Shown here one piece after another: positions 21,817-34,576 of a stretch of 64,000 bases of DNA (positions are counted from its first letter, which is position 1; every line of letters starts with the position of its first letter). The DNA is taken from assembly GCA_000697475.1 (NCBI GenBank), contig JNEU01000989.1:62001-126000 (forward strand). The letters are read 5' to 3'. The stretch is from Lichtheimia corymbifera B2541. Taxonomy: Eukaryota; Mucoromycota; Mucoromycetes; Mucorales; Lichtheimiaceae. A program made the position numbers and the translations under genes. Under the pieces are notes generated by a model, which did no database searches, was not told where the DNA came from, and saw nothing but the letters and a program-made list of their open reading frames with translations.

Positions 21817-24370
21817 TTATTGCCATGAGGAGCTTTTCAACTTTTTACATGCTGGTGCCTGATTAATATCCACATTTTTGTCCATCGTCTCCTCCTCGTG
21901 CTCCTGCTTGATGGTAGTAGTCAAAGGGCTAGTAGATGTTGTAGTTGTAGTAGCATTGGATATCTCCTGGTTGAACATAAACGTGCATGTTGGAGTATTG
22001 TATGCGAACGTGTGATTGGTACTGTTGCCCCATATCGGGTGTAGATCAGCGACTGATAATGAAGATGAGGATGAAGATGATGTAGATGAAGTTGATGATG
22101 ATGCAACGCTGCTGCTGGTATGATAATGATGATCCATGGTAGTACTACGTCGAGTGCTACAACTGCTACTGCTTATCTGCTGCTGCTGCTGTTGGGGCAA
22201 TATAGATGCGAAATCTTCTGGATTCATTTCTACCCATGTCGCCATACTTTGTTGTTCATTGTTGCTGTTTTCTCGTTCATGATGATCATTGTGCCGTGCA
22301 GCCACCAACAATGATGAGGCTGTGGTGCTATTGTCATTACTGCATTGTTCGATTGTACGAGGGATCTGCCGACGTTGCATCAATTTCAAATGGGCGCAGT
22401 ATCGCTCGAGCAGTTTACAAAGGGTGCTTTGATCCAGTGGTTTCGGTAATACGTCGGTCATACCACTCATGATATATTCCCGGACATCACGATCGGTTGT
22501 ATTGGCTGTCATTGATATAATGGGTGTCCACGTATCATATTGTCGAATGTTGCGGGTTGCCGAGATACCATCCAAATTGGGCATCATGATATCCTGGTGT
22601 AAAAAAAGTCATGTGAATAGATCGTTCATTTTCTACCATCCCAAAATTGTATTTACCATGAGCACAATATCATAATGATCGGTACCAAGCTTATCAATAG
22701 CTTCCACACCATCCACCGCCACTTCAATGGTACATCCCGCCATTTCCAATAATCGTGTTGAAAGTCGCCTAAAGATAGAATCGTCATCCACTAGCAATAC
22801 GCGTGGTGGCACAGACCACCCCGGTGGCACAAATGAACGGGATCGTTTGCGTGTTGTCGCCGGATTCAATGTCAGCATCATTTGCCGTGATGTTGATGCT
22901 GTATGACTCTTATCATGTGTGGTCGTGGGAGGACTGGTAATAGCATCACAGCTCTTAAAGGTAGGATCGGTCACGCGCAATTCGGCAACAGCCAACTCAG
23001 TGTTAGGGCTGCTTTGTGTAGAGGATGATAAAGAAGAAGTTGATGATGAGGAGATCGATGGAGATGATGATGGTGGCAGCATAGTTGTCATTGTCACACC
23101 AGCCTGTGCTGGCGTAGAATGGTTGTCATATGATGGCAGTAGATCGGAACGGCTTAATACATATTGTAGAGATCCGACGTGTTGGGTGATTTGCTCCACA
23201 TGCTGGTTCGTTTGATGTGCAAGTTGATTGTAAGAATGCGCCCACTGCTGTTGCTGTACATTTGTGTTTGTCCTTGCATCTGATGTTGTTATGAATGAAT
23301 TTTCTATTATTCCGCATACACACAAAACACGTTCTTTTCTTCTAACCTTGGGTTGTTGATGATGTTGCCACTTGCACCAATTGCTTCATAAGCTGATCTT
23401 GTAATGCCAAGGTGTCCTTCAATCCAAACAAGGTGTCTGAAATTTTGTTGTAATTATAACCGAGTCCTTGCATATGCGTGGTGGATGTCGTGTGTTGCTC
23501 CTGCAACTGCTTGACTTGGGATTGAAGCTGAAACATGATGCTCTTCATCTCATCCTCCCACGCACCATGATGACTCTTGCCTTTTGTTGATTGGTTCTTG
23601 CTCTGTTGTTGTTTTACAGATTGCCTGCCGTGATCATTCATGCTTGAATAGTCTGATGGACGTGCAGTAGAAGCACCTGTTTTTGTGCTGGCTTTCCGCT
23701 ATTATAAACATTCCAGTTAAAAAAGTTTGCTATCATGTGAATAAATATATATGCTTCTACCTTGATCCCATCCAACAAATCTTGACGATCATATTGAAAG
23801 TGAGGATGCTGGAACTCCCAAGCCTATAAAGAAAGGAGTGAAAAAAAGGGGTGTTTGTTAATGAACTTATTCATGCAGAAAAAAAAAAAAAAAGAGATCA
23901 TCTCCTCCTCTACCCCTCTATTGTTGTAACATCCATAATCATTTACCTGTTCACCATAGGGACGGGATCCATCTTCAGGGTTTCGCACCTTGTGAAAGTC
24001 ATACTTGTTAAGTTGCCGAACGAAGCTGGCAAAGTTGCAATGCTTGAAATGCTTCGGTAATATCAGACGTGCAAACTCGTTTGGATCGACGACAACAAAG
24101 GATTTGCCATGCGCACCCCACGTCAAGATGTCAGCCCTTGTGTCTTGTTCAAGCATACTAGCATATCCCATTATAAGCGATCACTCATATCATATAGAAC
24201 ACGCCTACACATCACGCGTGTACGTGCATGCATCTCGTCTTTTGGATAGCCTACCAGAATAACTTTTTTACAAATTCGGGTATATTGGCGAGTGGTGTGT
24301 CGCTGTCATGGTGTTGAATATCAAAGCCCACATTGTTGCGATTCGAATATGGTTGCACATTGGACGACAT
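21817..24370 (-). CDS. SKN7: Skn7-type HSF-domain response regulator
   Basis: Transcription factor acting downstream of two-component phosphorelay in oxidative and osmotic/cell-wall stress. Exons are 24370-24255, 24157-23947, 23823-23761, 23698-23347, 23279-22657 and 22593-21817, giving 713 residues. An HSF-type DNA-binding domain is near residues 30-110 (FVKKLFCMLEQD..., [42 protein letters not shown]). A coiled coil follows ('[17 protein letters not shown]'). The receiver domain begins [14 protein letters not shown] and continues [14 protein letters not shown], where the phospho-acceptor Asp lies immediately after an intron. Conserved T/S and K follow in 'IISMTANT' and VLPKPLD. The long Ser/Thr/Gln-rich C-terminal tail is low complexity. 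All joins keep frame. Confidence 0.93.
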
Positions 24371-26275
24371 GTTCAAGATGGCACAGCAATGTGAAATGTG
24401 TCAGGTATATGACCAAAGAAGGGGGTATCCGCGAAAACAAGGTACGTGGGGTATTTGATGCTGTTGATGCTGTTGCTAGTGCTACCACTGCCGTTGCTAT
24501 TGTTGCTGGCGGGTGAATGTCAAATGAACTTGGGAAATGGAAAAAGAAAAGGAGAAGGAAGAGAAAGAGAGAAGAGAGAAAGAAAGATCAAAGATATTTT
24601 GTGATAGTAGATGTGGTAGAGATGCAAGTTTAGGACATTGCATTTGTTGCCATTAGAGTTTTTTAACTTTCTTTTCCGATGGTCATACAGCACATCCCGC
24701 CTCCCCACCTCTCCGTGTCGCACAACCTAAAAGCACACGACATCTACCACCATCATCATTATATACACACACATACCCGTGTGACCTAGTTTGTCATTTT
24801 ATTCTTATAAAAGATATACGTCTCTTTTAGTCTTTCATAACCAAATCGATTGATGATGTGGTCGTGCGTGTGCATCAATCTTCAAAACATGGCTGCTGGT
24901 GATGAACGTGTCATATTTCTCCTTCCTCCTTTGGCATCTGTCCTATTTCTTAAGTCGTTATCTCATTCCGCATTCATTTGCGGATCATATCAACGCTGCA
25001 GATGACGGTGCAAATTAAGGTAGAAAAGGGATGTGATGAATAAGGCTGCTGCTGTGTAACCAATTGTCACTGTGATGTCATGCACGCAGACCGCAAAAGG
25101 AACATGTGTCTGGAGAGTTCCCCTTGTTTCAATAATGGTAATAGTAATAAAGCTGGATTGAAATGAACATGCTTGATTACCACTACCGCCAATCTCAGAT
25201 TATCTTTAATCTACATAGAGCAAGGTACCATGGCTCTCTCGTATTTGTATATCCGCTCGCTTATCGGCATGATCGTGCGTCTTATATGATCGTCTCTTAT
25301 AAGATGGGAACGGTGTCCCGCGTGGGTTGTAGATTGCTTTTCATTTGTAAGAGCTGATCTCACCTGCAAGCTGATATACGTTGACCCATGTACATCTGTT
25401 TTTTCTCTTTTGGGAAATATGACCCTGTCAGAAACCAGCAACAGAAGTATGTCAAGTCAAATACAATGTGCCGTAACCAACAAGGCCTTGAATTGATAGC
25501 TGCTTTAGTCAAAATCTCTTCGCTTTGTCCCCATACATCTTAGCTCATAGATGCTAAAGACAAATATTACTACATAACCACTCCCGATTGTTTGATTGTT
25601 TTGTGTATGTACTGATTTGGTTTAAGGGTTGGGGATTTCATTGTTCACTGGTGGGGTGGATTGTGTTCACTCCTACAAGCTTAATTTTATCCAGTGGCAT
25701 ACATACGGGTGATGGATACAGCACACACATATATATACCGCCGGTTCACTATGTAGCGGCAATGTGATAGAGGATCCTTAAAAAGATAAATGGCATGTAT
25801 ATGTCAAAATCGAGCTTTTCAGATGAACCGACATCCCAAAAAGAGTAGTCGAGTGTGCCACAGTATCTGTACATATGTAGCCATATGTCGCGTGTATGTA
25901 TAGATTTGGCCTGACAAAGCACAAAACCTTAATTAAGCGCACTGGCCCTTTCTCTTCCTCCCCCAACCTATACCCAGGCACACACACACACCCCTTCTTG
26001 ACATAAATGCACATTGTGATACATAGATTTAAAGAATACAATTTTTTGGTCTTTGTCATCTTTTTTTCTTTATGACATGTTTTAAGGGAGGAGGAAGGAA
26101 TTTTATATCACACTATACACTTGTTGGGCAAAAAGAGTTGCGGTGAGGAAGGAGGGGGAAAGAGGTAAAGAAAGGAAGAGGGGAAAAAAACGAACAAAAG
26201 AACACAATGCAAAAAGAAAAATATATGTAAAAGAACGGATGAGAGCGATACAGGATGAGGAAGGATGTCATTTTT
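24371..26275. other. 1.9-kb intergenic region, SKN7 promoter and NoxR 3' flank
   Basis: No convincing gene on either strand. The SKN7-proximal part has purine/pyrimidine-biased runs (24,530-24,590). The rest is AT-rich unique sequence with short frames only. A purine-rich stretch at 26,140-26,210 probably lies in the NoxR 3' UTR or just beyond. Confidence 0.45.
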
Positions 26276-28017
26276 TTACGTGGTACACCAGATTTCCATC
26301 CTTTCCACCCCACTGTCGCCGTTCCTCATTTTGCAAATCTGCCTTGCCATGCTTAGATCATCATCATCAATCATGATAACCATTTCGTCATCTTCGTCCT
26401 TGTATTGGAGGCGTAAAGTGGGAGGCGCATTGAATTTGGAACGGATGCGTGTCAGCAGCTCGTCAAATGTGATATGAGTTGGCATCAGCAGCACCCGAGT
26501 GTCTGAGTAATGCACCTTGATTTTGATCTTGTTACCGGCCACGGATGATGATGTGGATGTGGAGGGTTGTGGAGATACGGTCATGTGCTTCATGGAATTG
26601 TACATGTCGTCCAATTCATGTTGCGGCATAGGCGGTGGTTGTGGTGAGGAGTCGTGACGACCATAGCTAGTGATAGGATCAAAGTCGGTATCGTATTGTT
26701 GGCTTCGTGGAATGGGTGGTACGGGTGGTGGTGAATAACGTCCAAGAGTCTTATGGCTGCGTGTCGAGTTGCGTCCTGTTGAAGAAGATGCTGAAGAATA
26801 TCGATCTTCATCAAAGCCGCTATCAATACGTCGACCATCATATCGATATCGTGATGAGCTGAATGAGGATGTCGATGATGAAAAGTCGTCCATAGTATTG
26901 ATACTATAAGCGTTGGAATCTTTGCGAGGTCTTGGTGATGATTGAGGTGTAAAAGAAGAAGTCGTTGCTGTTGGCATGGGTGATACGGAAGGTGGAGGGG
27001 GAATAGGCGATGGTGCTGCTGCTGGTAAGGGTGATGGAGCTCTTGCTGCTGCTGCTGCTGGAGCTGTACGTCGTGGACGTAATACCGAGTTTTGTCGACT
27101 GAATTTAGCTGCAGTAGGAGCTTGGATTTTTTGAACATTGGCAAACATGTCGACACCTTGCATTTGTCTCAATCGATTTTCTGGTGGGCGGTAAAGGACA
27201 CCTGGTGGGATCGAATACACAGAATAACCTTTGCCACGATCACGCACCGCTTGATCAATCACCTCGTGTTCCTCGGTCATTTTCGATTTTTGTGCATGAT
27301 AAAGATCGGTCAAACCAGCATCGATCTTGCCTAGATATAACTGACAAATGCCGCGGTCGAATAGCACCTCACATGAATACAGTCGAAAGGCCAGCCCCAA
27401 CTGCTGATAGTTTATAATTGGGTTGCCACGCAATTTCTATTGATTATATATGTAAACGATTAATCCAGCTGCATCAGTAATAGCAAATGATCATTGGATG
27501 TTACCTGGTAAGCATAGTCAAAGGCCTGCCTTGCAGCTTCCATGTCATTCACCACAAAGTATGAAACTCCCATCTGAAAATAGGCCACGGCAAAGTAGGG
27601 ATCCATCTCAATGGATTTGCGATAAGCAGCGATCTAAAAGCATATTAGCGTACGCGGGTCTTTATATTACAGGTGCCACAACGCATATCCGAATGCGTTC
27701 GACAATCACATTCTCGGATGCCCAATCCTTCACTTACCGCGCGTTCATGTTCCTCAATTGTAGCAAAGATGAGACCAATGTTAAAGTACATTTTTGCGTT
27801 ATCCGCCATATTCTATACATTGCTTGTTAGTACTGCAGTAATAAGATCATGTATCAACGCGTGGGGATATATTTACGTAGAAGGCTTGTAGCGCACCATA
27901 ATAGTCTCGATTGTCGAATGCTTCGCAAGCATGCTGCCATTGCTCTAATTCAAGCTATAGAATGGGGGTCAATAACTGTGTCTAAAGTAGTGATGAAGGT
28001 GGTACCTTGAGTGCCAT
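26276..28017 (-). CDS. NOXR: NoxR (p67phox-like) NADPH oxidase regulator
   Basis: Regulatory subunit of fungal NADPH oxidase complexes that control hyphal growth and differentiation. Exons are 28017-28006 (12 nt: M A L K), 27954-27877, 27812-27738, 27633-27505 and 27436-26276, giving 484 residues. The N-terminal 170 residues are TPR repeats, for example 'NAKMYFNIGLIFATIEEHER' and 'PYFAVAYFQMGVSYFVVNDM', then 'FDRGICQLYLGKIDAGLTDL'. These form the Rac-binding region of p67phox. An activation-domain-like segment follows (PPGVLYRPPENRLRQ). A Ser/Pro-rich linker leads to a C-terminal PB1 domain with IKIKVHYSDTRVLL and the acidic 'YKDEDDEMVIMIDDDDL' OPCA-type motif. No SH3 domain is seen, as in other fungal NoxR proteins. 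All exon phases are compatible. Confidence 0.9.
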
Positions 28018-29094
28018 TCAAGAAAGCCAAAACGAAATGAGAGAGGAGAGAAGGAGAAAGAGAGTGAGAGTATATTTTTGTATGGGTGCGTATAATAAAA
28101 GAAGCAAATTGAGGATTTGAGTGGGGAATAAGGAGCAAGTAAGGAGAAAGAGAGAGAGAGAGGCTAAAAGCACACACACGCACACAACGACGGAAGAAGG
28201 GAAAGGAATCGGTTCAAGAAGGGGGAGCTACTCTATCCGTGGGGGGATTTGTTTTTTAGTACCAACTTGCAGTGTAATCTCTTTGTGTAACGTAATCAAT
28301 TGCCATGGCTACTCTTCATCATGAAAAGTGTCTCATTGATACGAGCATTACTTGCTGTAGTAGGAGCAGTCATCCCCCATATACACAATGACTCTTCACA
28401 TGATAATCATGATACCATCAAGCACCATTCATTATATAAAAGACAATGAACCACCTGAAGAATGAGACAACAACGGTAGTAGGATATTAGTAGAGTGGTT
28501 GTTAATGGTTACCATGTGGCACAATAGCCGCGTTTATACAACGTGTCTTGCTTCCTCCTTGGTAGGAGATTGAGGGAAACAATGGGCTGGACCCTGCGCC
28601 ATTTGGCTCGTACCGTAATATAACGCAGCATCACCTTCCCAATAAAAAAGTGTTTGCTGCACATATCCCATTCATACAGTCCCCCCTTTTTCTCTCGACT
28701 GCATATACTTTGCGTCACATAACATCCGAAGATCGACATTACACGCCCATCCTATGTATTCATCCCTGCACATCATTTAGGAAATCATGATAACTGTTGT
28801 ACAACAAAGAATTGCGTGCATGCTTAGAGTGAAACGTAAAGATCACATTGATGCATGTAATAAATCCCGCAGTCAACTAAATCGTATCCATGACAACAAT
28901 AGACCATCCATCATTCATAGCAACTATATTCCTGTTTTATGTGCAGTAGGGGTAGAATGCCTTGTTCAAGAGGAAAGAAAGAGAGAGGGGGAGAGAGCAA
29001 TGGCTGTGTGGATGCTTGTGGATACGAATGTGAGTAAAACCAACATAGGGCTTGCTACAATCAAGGATTGGGGAAGAGAAAAAAGGGTGTGTAT
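28018..29094. other. Intergenic region between NoxR start and SKP1 3' end
   Basis: No gene supported. It carries a GA-rich tract at 28,030-28,165 (GAGAGGAGAGAAGGAGAAAG-like) just upstream of the NoxR initiator, probably promoter/leader. Remaining frames are short and featureless. Confidence 0.45.
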
Positions 29095-29785
29095 TTATCG
29101 ATCCTCGGCCCATTCCTAGAAGCAATGGCATCGTTAGACACACGCCCACACACACTATACCAATATCCCACAAACTTACATTCTCCTTGCGAATCTGGGC
29201 TTCTTCTTCGGGAGTAAAGTCATTGGTAATGTTAAAGGTGCGACGGATCTCTTCAGCACTCTTGCCCTTGATCATATTGGCCACAGTCTTACAACCGACA
29301 TCCAACAATGGCTTGATATCGAGATAATTGGCAGCAAGGATAACATCAAACAGAGTCTCTTGATCGACCTCCATATACTTTTGATCCCATTCATCGATAT
29401 CGGTATTGCGTCGATCTTGTTCATCCTGTTGGGCCACGATAGGATCGTTGCGGTGATGGTCGCACCACTCAATGACCTAGTAGTTATACGAGACACGTCA
29501 GTCAAATAATCCTTTGACGCGTCCAAAAAAAGTGTTGCAACTCACCTTGCGAAGGATCTTGGCATTCACGTTAGGAAGAGGGATAGGAGCATCACTGTCA
29601 CCCACATCTAGTCAATGGCTGCGCATTAGAGTCTTGCCAAGAGCATACCAAGCACCAAGCTTTTCTTTCCGCGGGATCCCGTGACATTTACCTTCCAACA
29701 TGTTCTTGATCAGAACAGAACGTTCTGCAACAGCCTTGTCGACGGTGAAGTCTTCGTTGTCGGAACTGATCAACTTGACGCTCAT
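29095..29785 (-). CDS. SKP1: SKP1, SCF ubiquitin ligase adaptor
   Basis: Core adaptor linking cullin to F-box proteins in SCF E3 ligases, also in RAVE and kinetochore complexes. Exons are 29785-29692, 29607-29546, 29476-29180 and 29115-29095, giving 157 residues, the usual size. It starts [20 protein letters not shown] and continues with [12 protein letters not shown]. The BTB/POZ-like fold follows ('[16 protein letters not shown]'), then the helices '[20 protein letters not shown]', '[20 protein letters not shown]' and [18 protein letters not shown]. The last 21-nt exon supplies the canonical end EWAEDR, after KEN. All four exons close in frame (474 nt). Confidence in the product is very high. 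Confidence 0.97.
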
Positions 29786-31759
29786 AATGGTAGCTGTGTA
29801 CGAGATGGAGGGAGAAACAGTGAAGAGAAACCACGAAAGTCCAGCGGTGCTAGACTATACAAGCATGTTCTGATTCCCATTAGCGGAGCATGCACGTCCA
29901 TTCATTTGATGCATACACCACGATCCAAAATCTTTGTATTCCATCACTGATAAACCACTATTTGTCTAAATAAACATACTTTCGTGCTCCTTCTTATTAT
30001 AAGCAGTGTACATGGATGTGAAACTAGTATATGTATGTATGCTATGATCCAATATAGAAATAGGCATACGAATAGCAGGCCGTGTGCCAAAATTCCAAGT
30101 CAAAGAACAACATCCTATTCCTTGAACTTAAACGTGCATGACATCCTAGCCACTTAATCAATCCTGTAACCCTGGGATATGTTACAATAGCCCCACCACA
30201 AGTCTAAAAGATGTGCTATTGCATAAGGAGACTTGGCAATCTCACCCGGTGTACTCTATGTGTGAAGGGCAATGACATGCACGTGTGCTTCTTCTGATCA
30301 CCATGTACATTGCTATTTACTCAGAAGCGCACGGTGCCTGCATATCATACTCCTATTATGTGTGGAGAAGATTAATACCGGGAGACATAAGGATCATACA
30401 AATCATATCATCATGGACATGCATACATGCAATTTCAACCTTCATCTCAGAGGTACATGTATTTGTATTCATAACAATCCAATGAGAAAGACAGCCAAGG
30501 AGTCTCTTTTCATCATGAGAAGATAATAGACCAACATGGGTTAATACTGGATTATGGGATTTTGGTAGCCTATCCAGACATCTTAAAGAATACCCATGTT
30601 CCCCAAAATAACAACCCGACAAGTTCTTCCCAAGATCTCCTTTTAACTCTCGCTTTATAAGCTACGCTTGCCATGTACATATTATCCGGCAATAACAACT
30701 TTTGCTGTACATGTGTGTAGGGTCACGTGCATGCAAGAAGGCCTATTTTAATATAGACATACCAATTGAATGTGGTACTTTATTGTGCTTCATGTTATGA
30801 TTTGCAGTAGGTTTCGGAACATTGCAACGTTGGGTTACCAAAGAGAGCAGGGAGCTTTCATCGAGTGATGCAGGGTGTTGCGTAGTAGGACTAGGGCTAC
30901 TGCAAGTTCACACGCACATTTTCGTAAGGGTCGTGGATGATGTATAATAATGCATATAGAGGACAATGATTGCATTGTACATTTGACAGCCGATCCATGA
31001 TGTCGTACATACATATCCCGATCGTACCTTTAGTCATCATCAGCGGTAATGGACGTCGCTAACATTACTTTCCTCCATGATGATGATGATACTACGAGGT
31101 ACCGGGACTAGTGGAAATGAGAGCGACGGATAATGAAATACTATTGAATTGGCCGGGGAAACTAGTTATAAAGAAAGAGTATGATAGGAGTAACCTCGAC
31201 GACTCGTTTCCACTTGCGGGAAGAGAACGTGTTGAACAAAAATAATGCACCTTATATCCAAGGAGCTTATATACACATAGGCGGGAGAGAGAAAGAGGAC
31301 AAGATAATACACACATGAATATCCGCCATCATGCTCCTCTTTGTCGTCGTCTCTCCTTGTCAAGAAGATATAGCAAAAGAAGGTCGTCGAGAATGAAATA
31401 GGTACACGGCCTTATCAGTGTTTAATGAAGGGGCAATGGTGATGGATGATGTACGTATTTTAAATATATGTGTATTGGGTTGACAATGACAAAGTAAAAT
31501 GAAGGTGACCAACAGAATTGGGTTTTACGCACGATCTTTTTCGATTTAGGTGAGACATACGCACGCACTCACCCCTTCCTTCCTTTTTCTTCCCTCCTCC
31601 TCCTCTTTTGTTTCTTGTACTCCGGGCAAATCAAGAAAATCCCCTTGACAGCTGGATTCCGCTTCTTCTCTTTTTCATTTTATTCTTTCTTTCATCTCTT
31701 TCTCTCTCTCTCTCTCTCTTTATTACTCTCCTTCTATCTTCTTAATTTGTTTGAGTTTC
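29786..31759. other. 2-kb intergenic region between divergent SKP1 and SH3-SAM-PH gene
   Basis: Shared upstream region for two divergent genes. No ORF with recognisable features. Immediately upstream of the plus-strand gene is a strong pyrimidine tract (about 31,560-31,740, with a (CT)n run near 31,695-31,718), typical of fungal promoters. Confidence 0.5.
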
Positions 31760-34576
31760 ATGGCTGGCCTTGAGACTGTTTACGCCATCCACAGCTTTGA
31801 AGCCGAGAACCAGGATGAAATCGGCTTTTCGGCAGGTGAACCGATTGTCGTGGTTGAAAAGGACGAAGGTTACAACGATGGTTGGTGGCAGGTAAGTCTA
31901 CATTACAACAGCATTCCAATGCACGCAGCATGCTCATTGCATTCTAGGGTCGTAATGTACGTGGCGATGTTGGCTTGTTCCCAATGAACTACACCTCGTT
32001 TGAGCCAAACGGCGCACCGACCACCACGGCACTTGAAAAGAAAATCCATTCACTTGAAGAAGCCATTTCCAAGATCCAAGTTTCCCCCTCGTCTCATAGC
32101 AACGTTCTCTCCTCACAACTACCAACACCATCCACATCCACGTCATCCACTGAAAGACAACTACGTGAACAACAACAACAGCATGCAATAACGGCATCGA
32201 CTGCATCATCACATGATATCCAAACATCACGTTCTCTTCGTCGACCTATACCAAGCCGTGTTAATTCCACCATGACAACCTCATCCATGGATACGACTCA
32301 ATCATCAATATCACCGGCTATGATGGCACGCCGTTCTACGCAACATGCCGTGTCTCGATCGCCTACGGCTGCATTCAAGAACACGCAAAAGGCACTTTCA
32401 GCAGCGCTGGAGTTACCTGAGCTTAAAGATAGTTCACCCGAGGAATGGGATATGGACCAAGTTACTGTATGGATGCATGCAATGGGTTTTAGCAATGTTG
32501 CAGAAAACTTTAAAGGTATTTGCTTGGATCAAGGGGTGACAAAGGGATTGGGTAGAACCGGCCATTGTACTCAAACTTGTCTATTGTCTCTCCCATTTTC
32601 CCTTGTTTTCTCCTATTGAAGCACAAGAAATCACGGGTGACATTTTGATCGAGCTTACGCTCAATTCTCTCAAGGAACTGGAAGTCAACACCTTTGGAAA
32701 GCGTTTCAGAATCCATAGTGCAATCACAGCTTTACGTGCCTATTGCAACATTGATGTAAGTCATCTCTTGATTGATCCATTTGATGATAGTTGCTCACTA
32801 ATGAGATTTAGGATGACTCTTATTTCGGTCGACCCTCAAGAGACAATGGATCCATTTATAGCGCATCTCAACCCGCAACACCTGGCAACGAATACGATTC
32901 TATGACCATGGCTTCTGAAGATCGTCAAAGTCGTTCAGGCTATTCGACCACGACAGCCTCTTTGAGCAGTCGTCGCCATCGTCACCATACAGCCACACTA
33001 TCAGATGAATTGGGTGGTAGCAAAATGAATATTGGCCGTAAACATATCTCAGCCGATACAGCAATGCGGATCAAAACTGTCAAATCGTAAGTTATCTAAA
33101 ATGTCAATGCAAGGAGATGCTAACCTTATCACGGTATATGTAGACGTGAAGTCACTCGCAGCTCATTCTCGCCTACATCCAAACCACAAACTATTTTACC
33201 CGTTGCAAGTCGTACGTCATTGGACAGCATTGCACATCAATCAGCTGTGGATGTTCAGCCTGACATGGAAGGATGGCTGAGCAAACAAGGAGACAAATAC
33301 AAGACTTGGAATCGACGTTGGTTTGTACTCAAAGGGCCCAATCTCTTTTATTTCAAGAGCCCAAGCGTAAGTTATCTTGTACACTCTATCGTTGTTGCTT
33401 TTAAATTGACGCTTTATGTATATATAGGATGTACGCATGAAAGGAATTATCAATCTACGTGGATATCGCATTGTGTGTGATGAGACCATTTATGCTGGTA
33501 AATGGTGTTTAAGGCCCAGCATGATCGTGAACGTACCTTTTTCTTTTACACCGACTCCGAATTTGGCATGAAGGCTTGGATCAAGGCATTAATGAAGGCT
33601 ACTATTTCTCGAGATTATACAAGTGAGTGATCATATAGTATAACGTATATATCATGGAATACTTACAAATGATAAAACAGCCCCTGTCATGTCATCTAGT
33701 ACGATCCCAACAGTATCATTGGATATTGCTCGACGCATGAAACCACGCCCACCCTCCATGATTCTTTACAAAAAGGAGCATCGTCGACCCAAGACACCCA
33801 GTCTTGAATCCATTGATGATGAGGAGTATGCGGAAAGCTATAGCAATGGAATGATGTCAGCGGATGATGAGCCAAGTGAATTGCTTACGCCAGAGAGTCT
33901 GGACTCTGCTAGTTTTGATTACGCCAACAATACCACCACCACCAAGGATTGCAGTATAGAAACCGGGCACGAGCTTCAGGATTCGGGATTTGATAGTACG
34001 CGTGGTGGTGGTCATTTATCTCCTGTTGTGGCACCTCCTCATCATCACCAACGTCCTCCTATTTACTTTAATGGCGACTGTGAAGATGATGACGATGATG
34101 ATGATGACGACGTCTATGGAGATGCAAGAACCCATGGTCTATCTGAGGAAATCACCGATGAAAGTTATATCAGTGCACAAGAAGCCATGGGGTCAACGGC
34201 TGACTATATCGAATGGATTCAACAGCACATCAAACGCAAAATCTCTAGCTTGGACGAAATGCGATCAGGCGAGATCTTGATTGATCTTTTGGAAAATCTC
34301 AGTAAAAAAAGTGTTCGTCGACCACCTTCCATGACCAATGGCTCCGTCAACATGCAGATGCTTGATAACATTGTGGCTGCTTTCAAGTTTATGGGCCGTG
34401 AAGGTGTGCAAGTGGATGGCCGATATAGCATCAAAGGTATGTCACACACCCACGCAAAGACAAGAATAGGAACTTTACTCATGTTGGATATAATAGATGT
34501 ATTTGGGGGTAACGAGCCCAAAATCAAGGAAATGTTGGATGCTATTCGAGCATGGTCTGAAGGTCTTACCCAATAG
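31760..34576 (+). CDS. Boi-like SH3-SAM-PH-CH polarity protein (frameshift in PH domain)
   Basis: Multidomain adaptor resembling yeast Boi1/Boi2 (Cdc42-linked polarity). Proposed exons: 31760-31891, 31948-32515, 32622-32755, 32812-33086, 33144-33366, 33428 to about 33622, 33681-34436 and 34497-34576. SH3 is at residues 4-55 ('YAIHSFEAENQDEIGFSAGE', then GWWQ|GRNVRGDVGLFPMNY). SAM follows ('WDMDQVTVWMHAMGFSNVAE', EITGDILIEL). PH comes next ('MEGWLSKQGDKYKTWNRRWF', 'GIINLRGYRIVCDETIYAGK', then in another frame 'FKAQHDRERTFFFYTDSEFG'). A C-terminal calponin-homology-like region has 'DYIEWIQQHIKRKISSLDEM' and 'GEILIDLLENLSKK'. One base is missing near 33,500-33,508 between AGK and FKAQ. A 41-nt GT-AG intron (33473-33513) could bypass it but would delete conserved PH strands. 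Whether the gene is functional is therefore uncertain. Confidence 0.85.
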
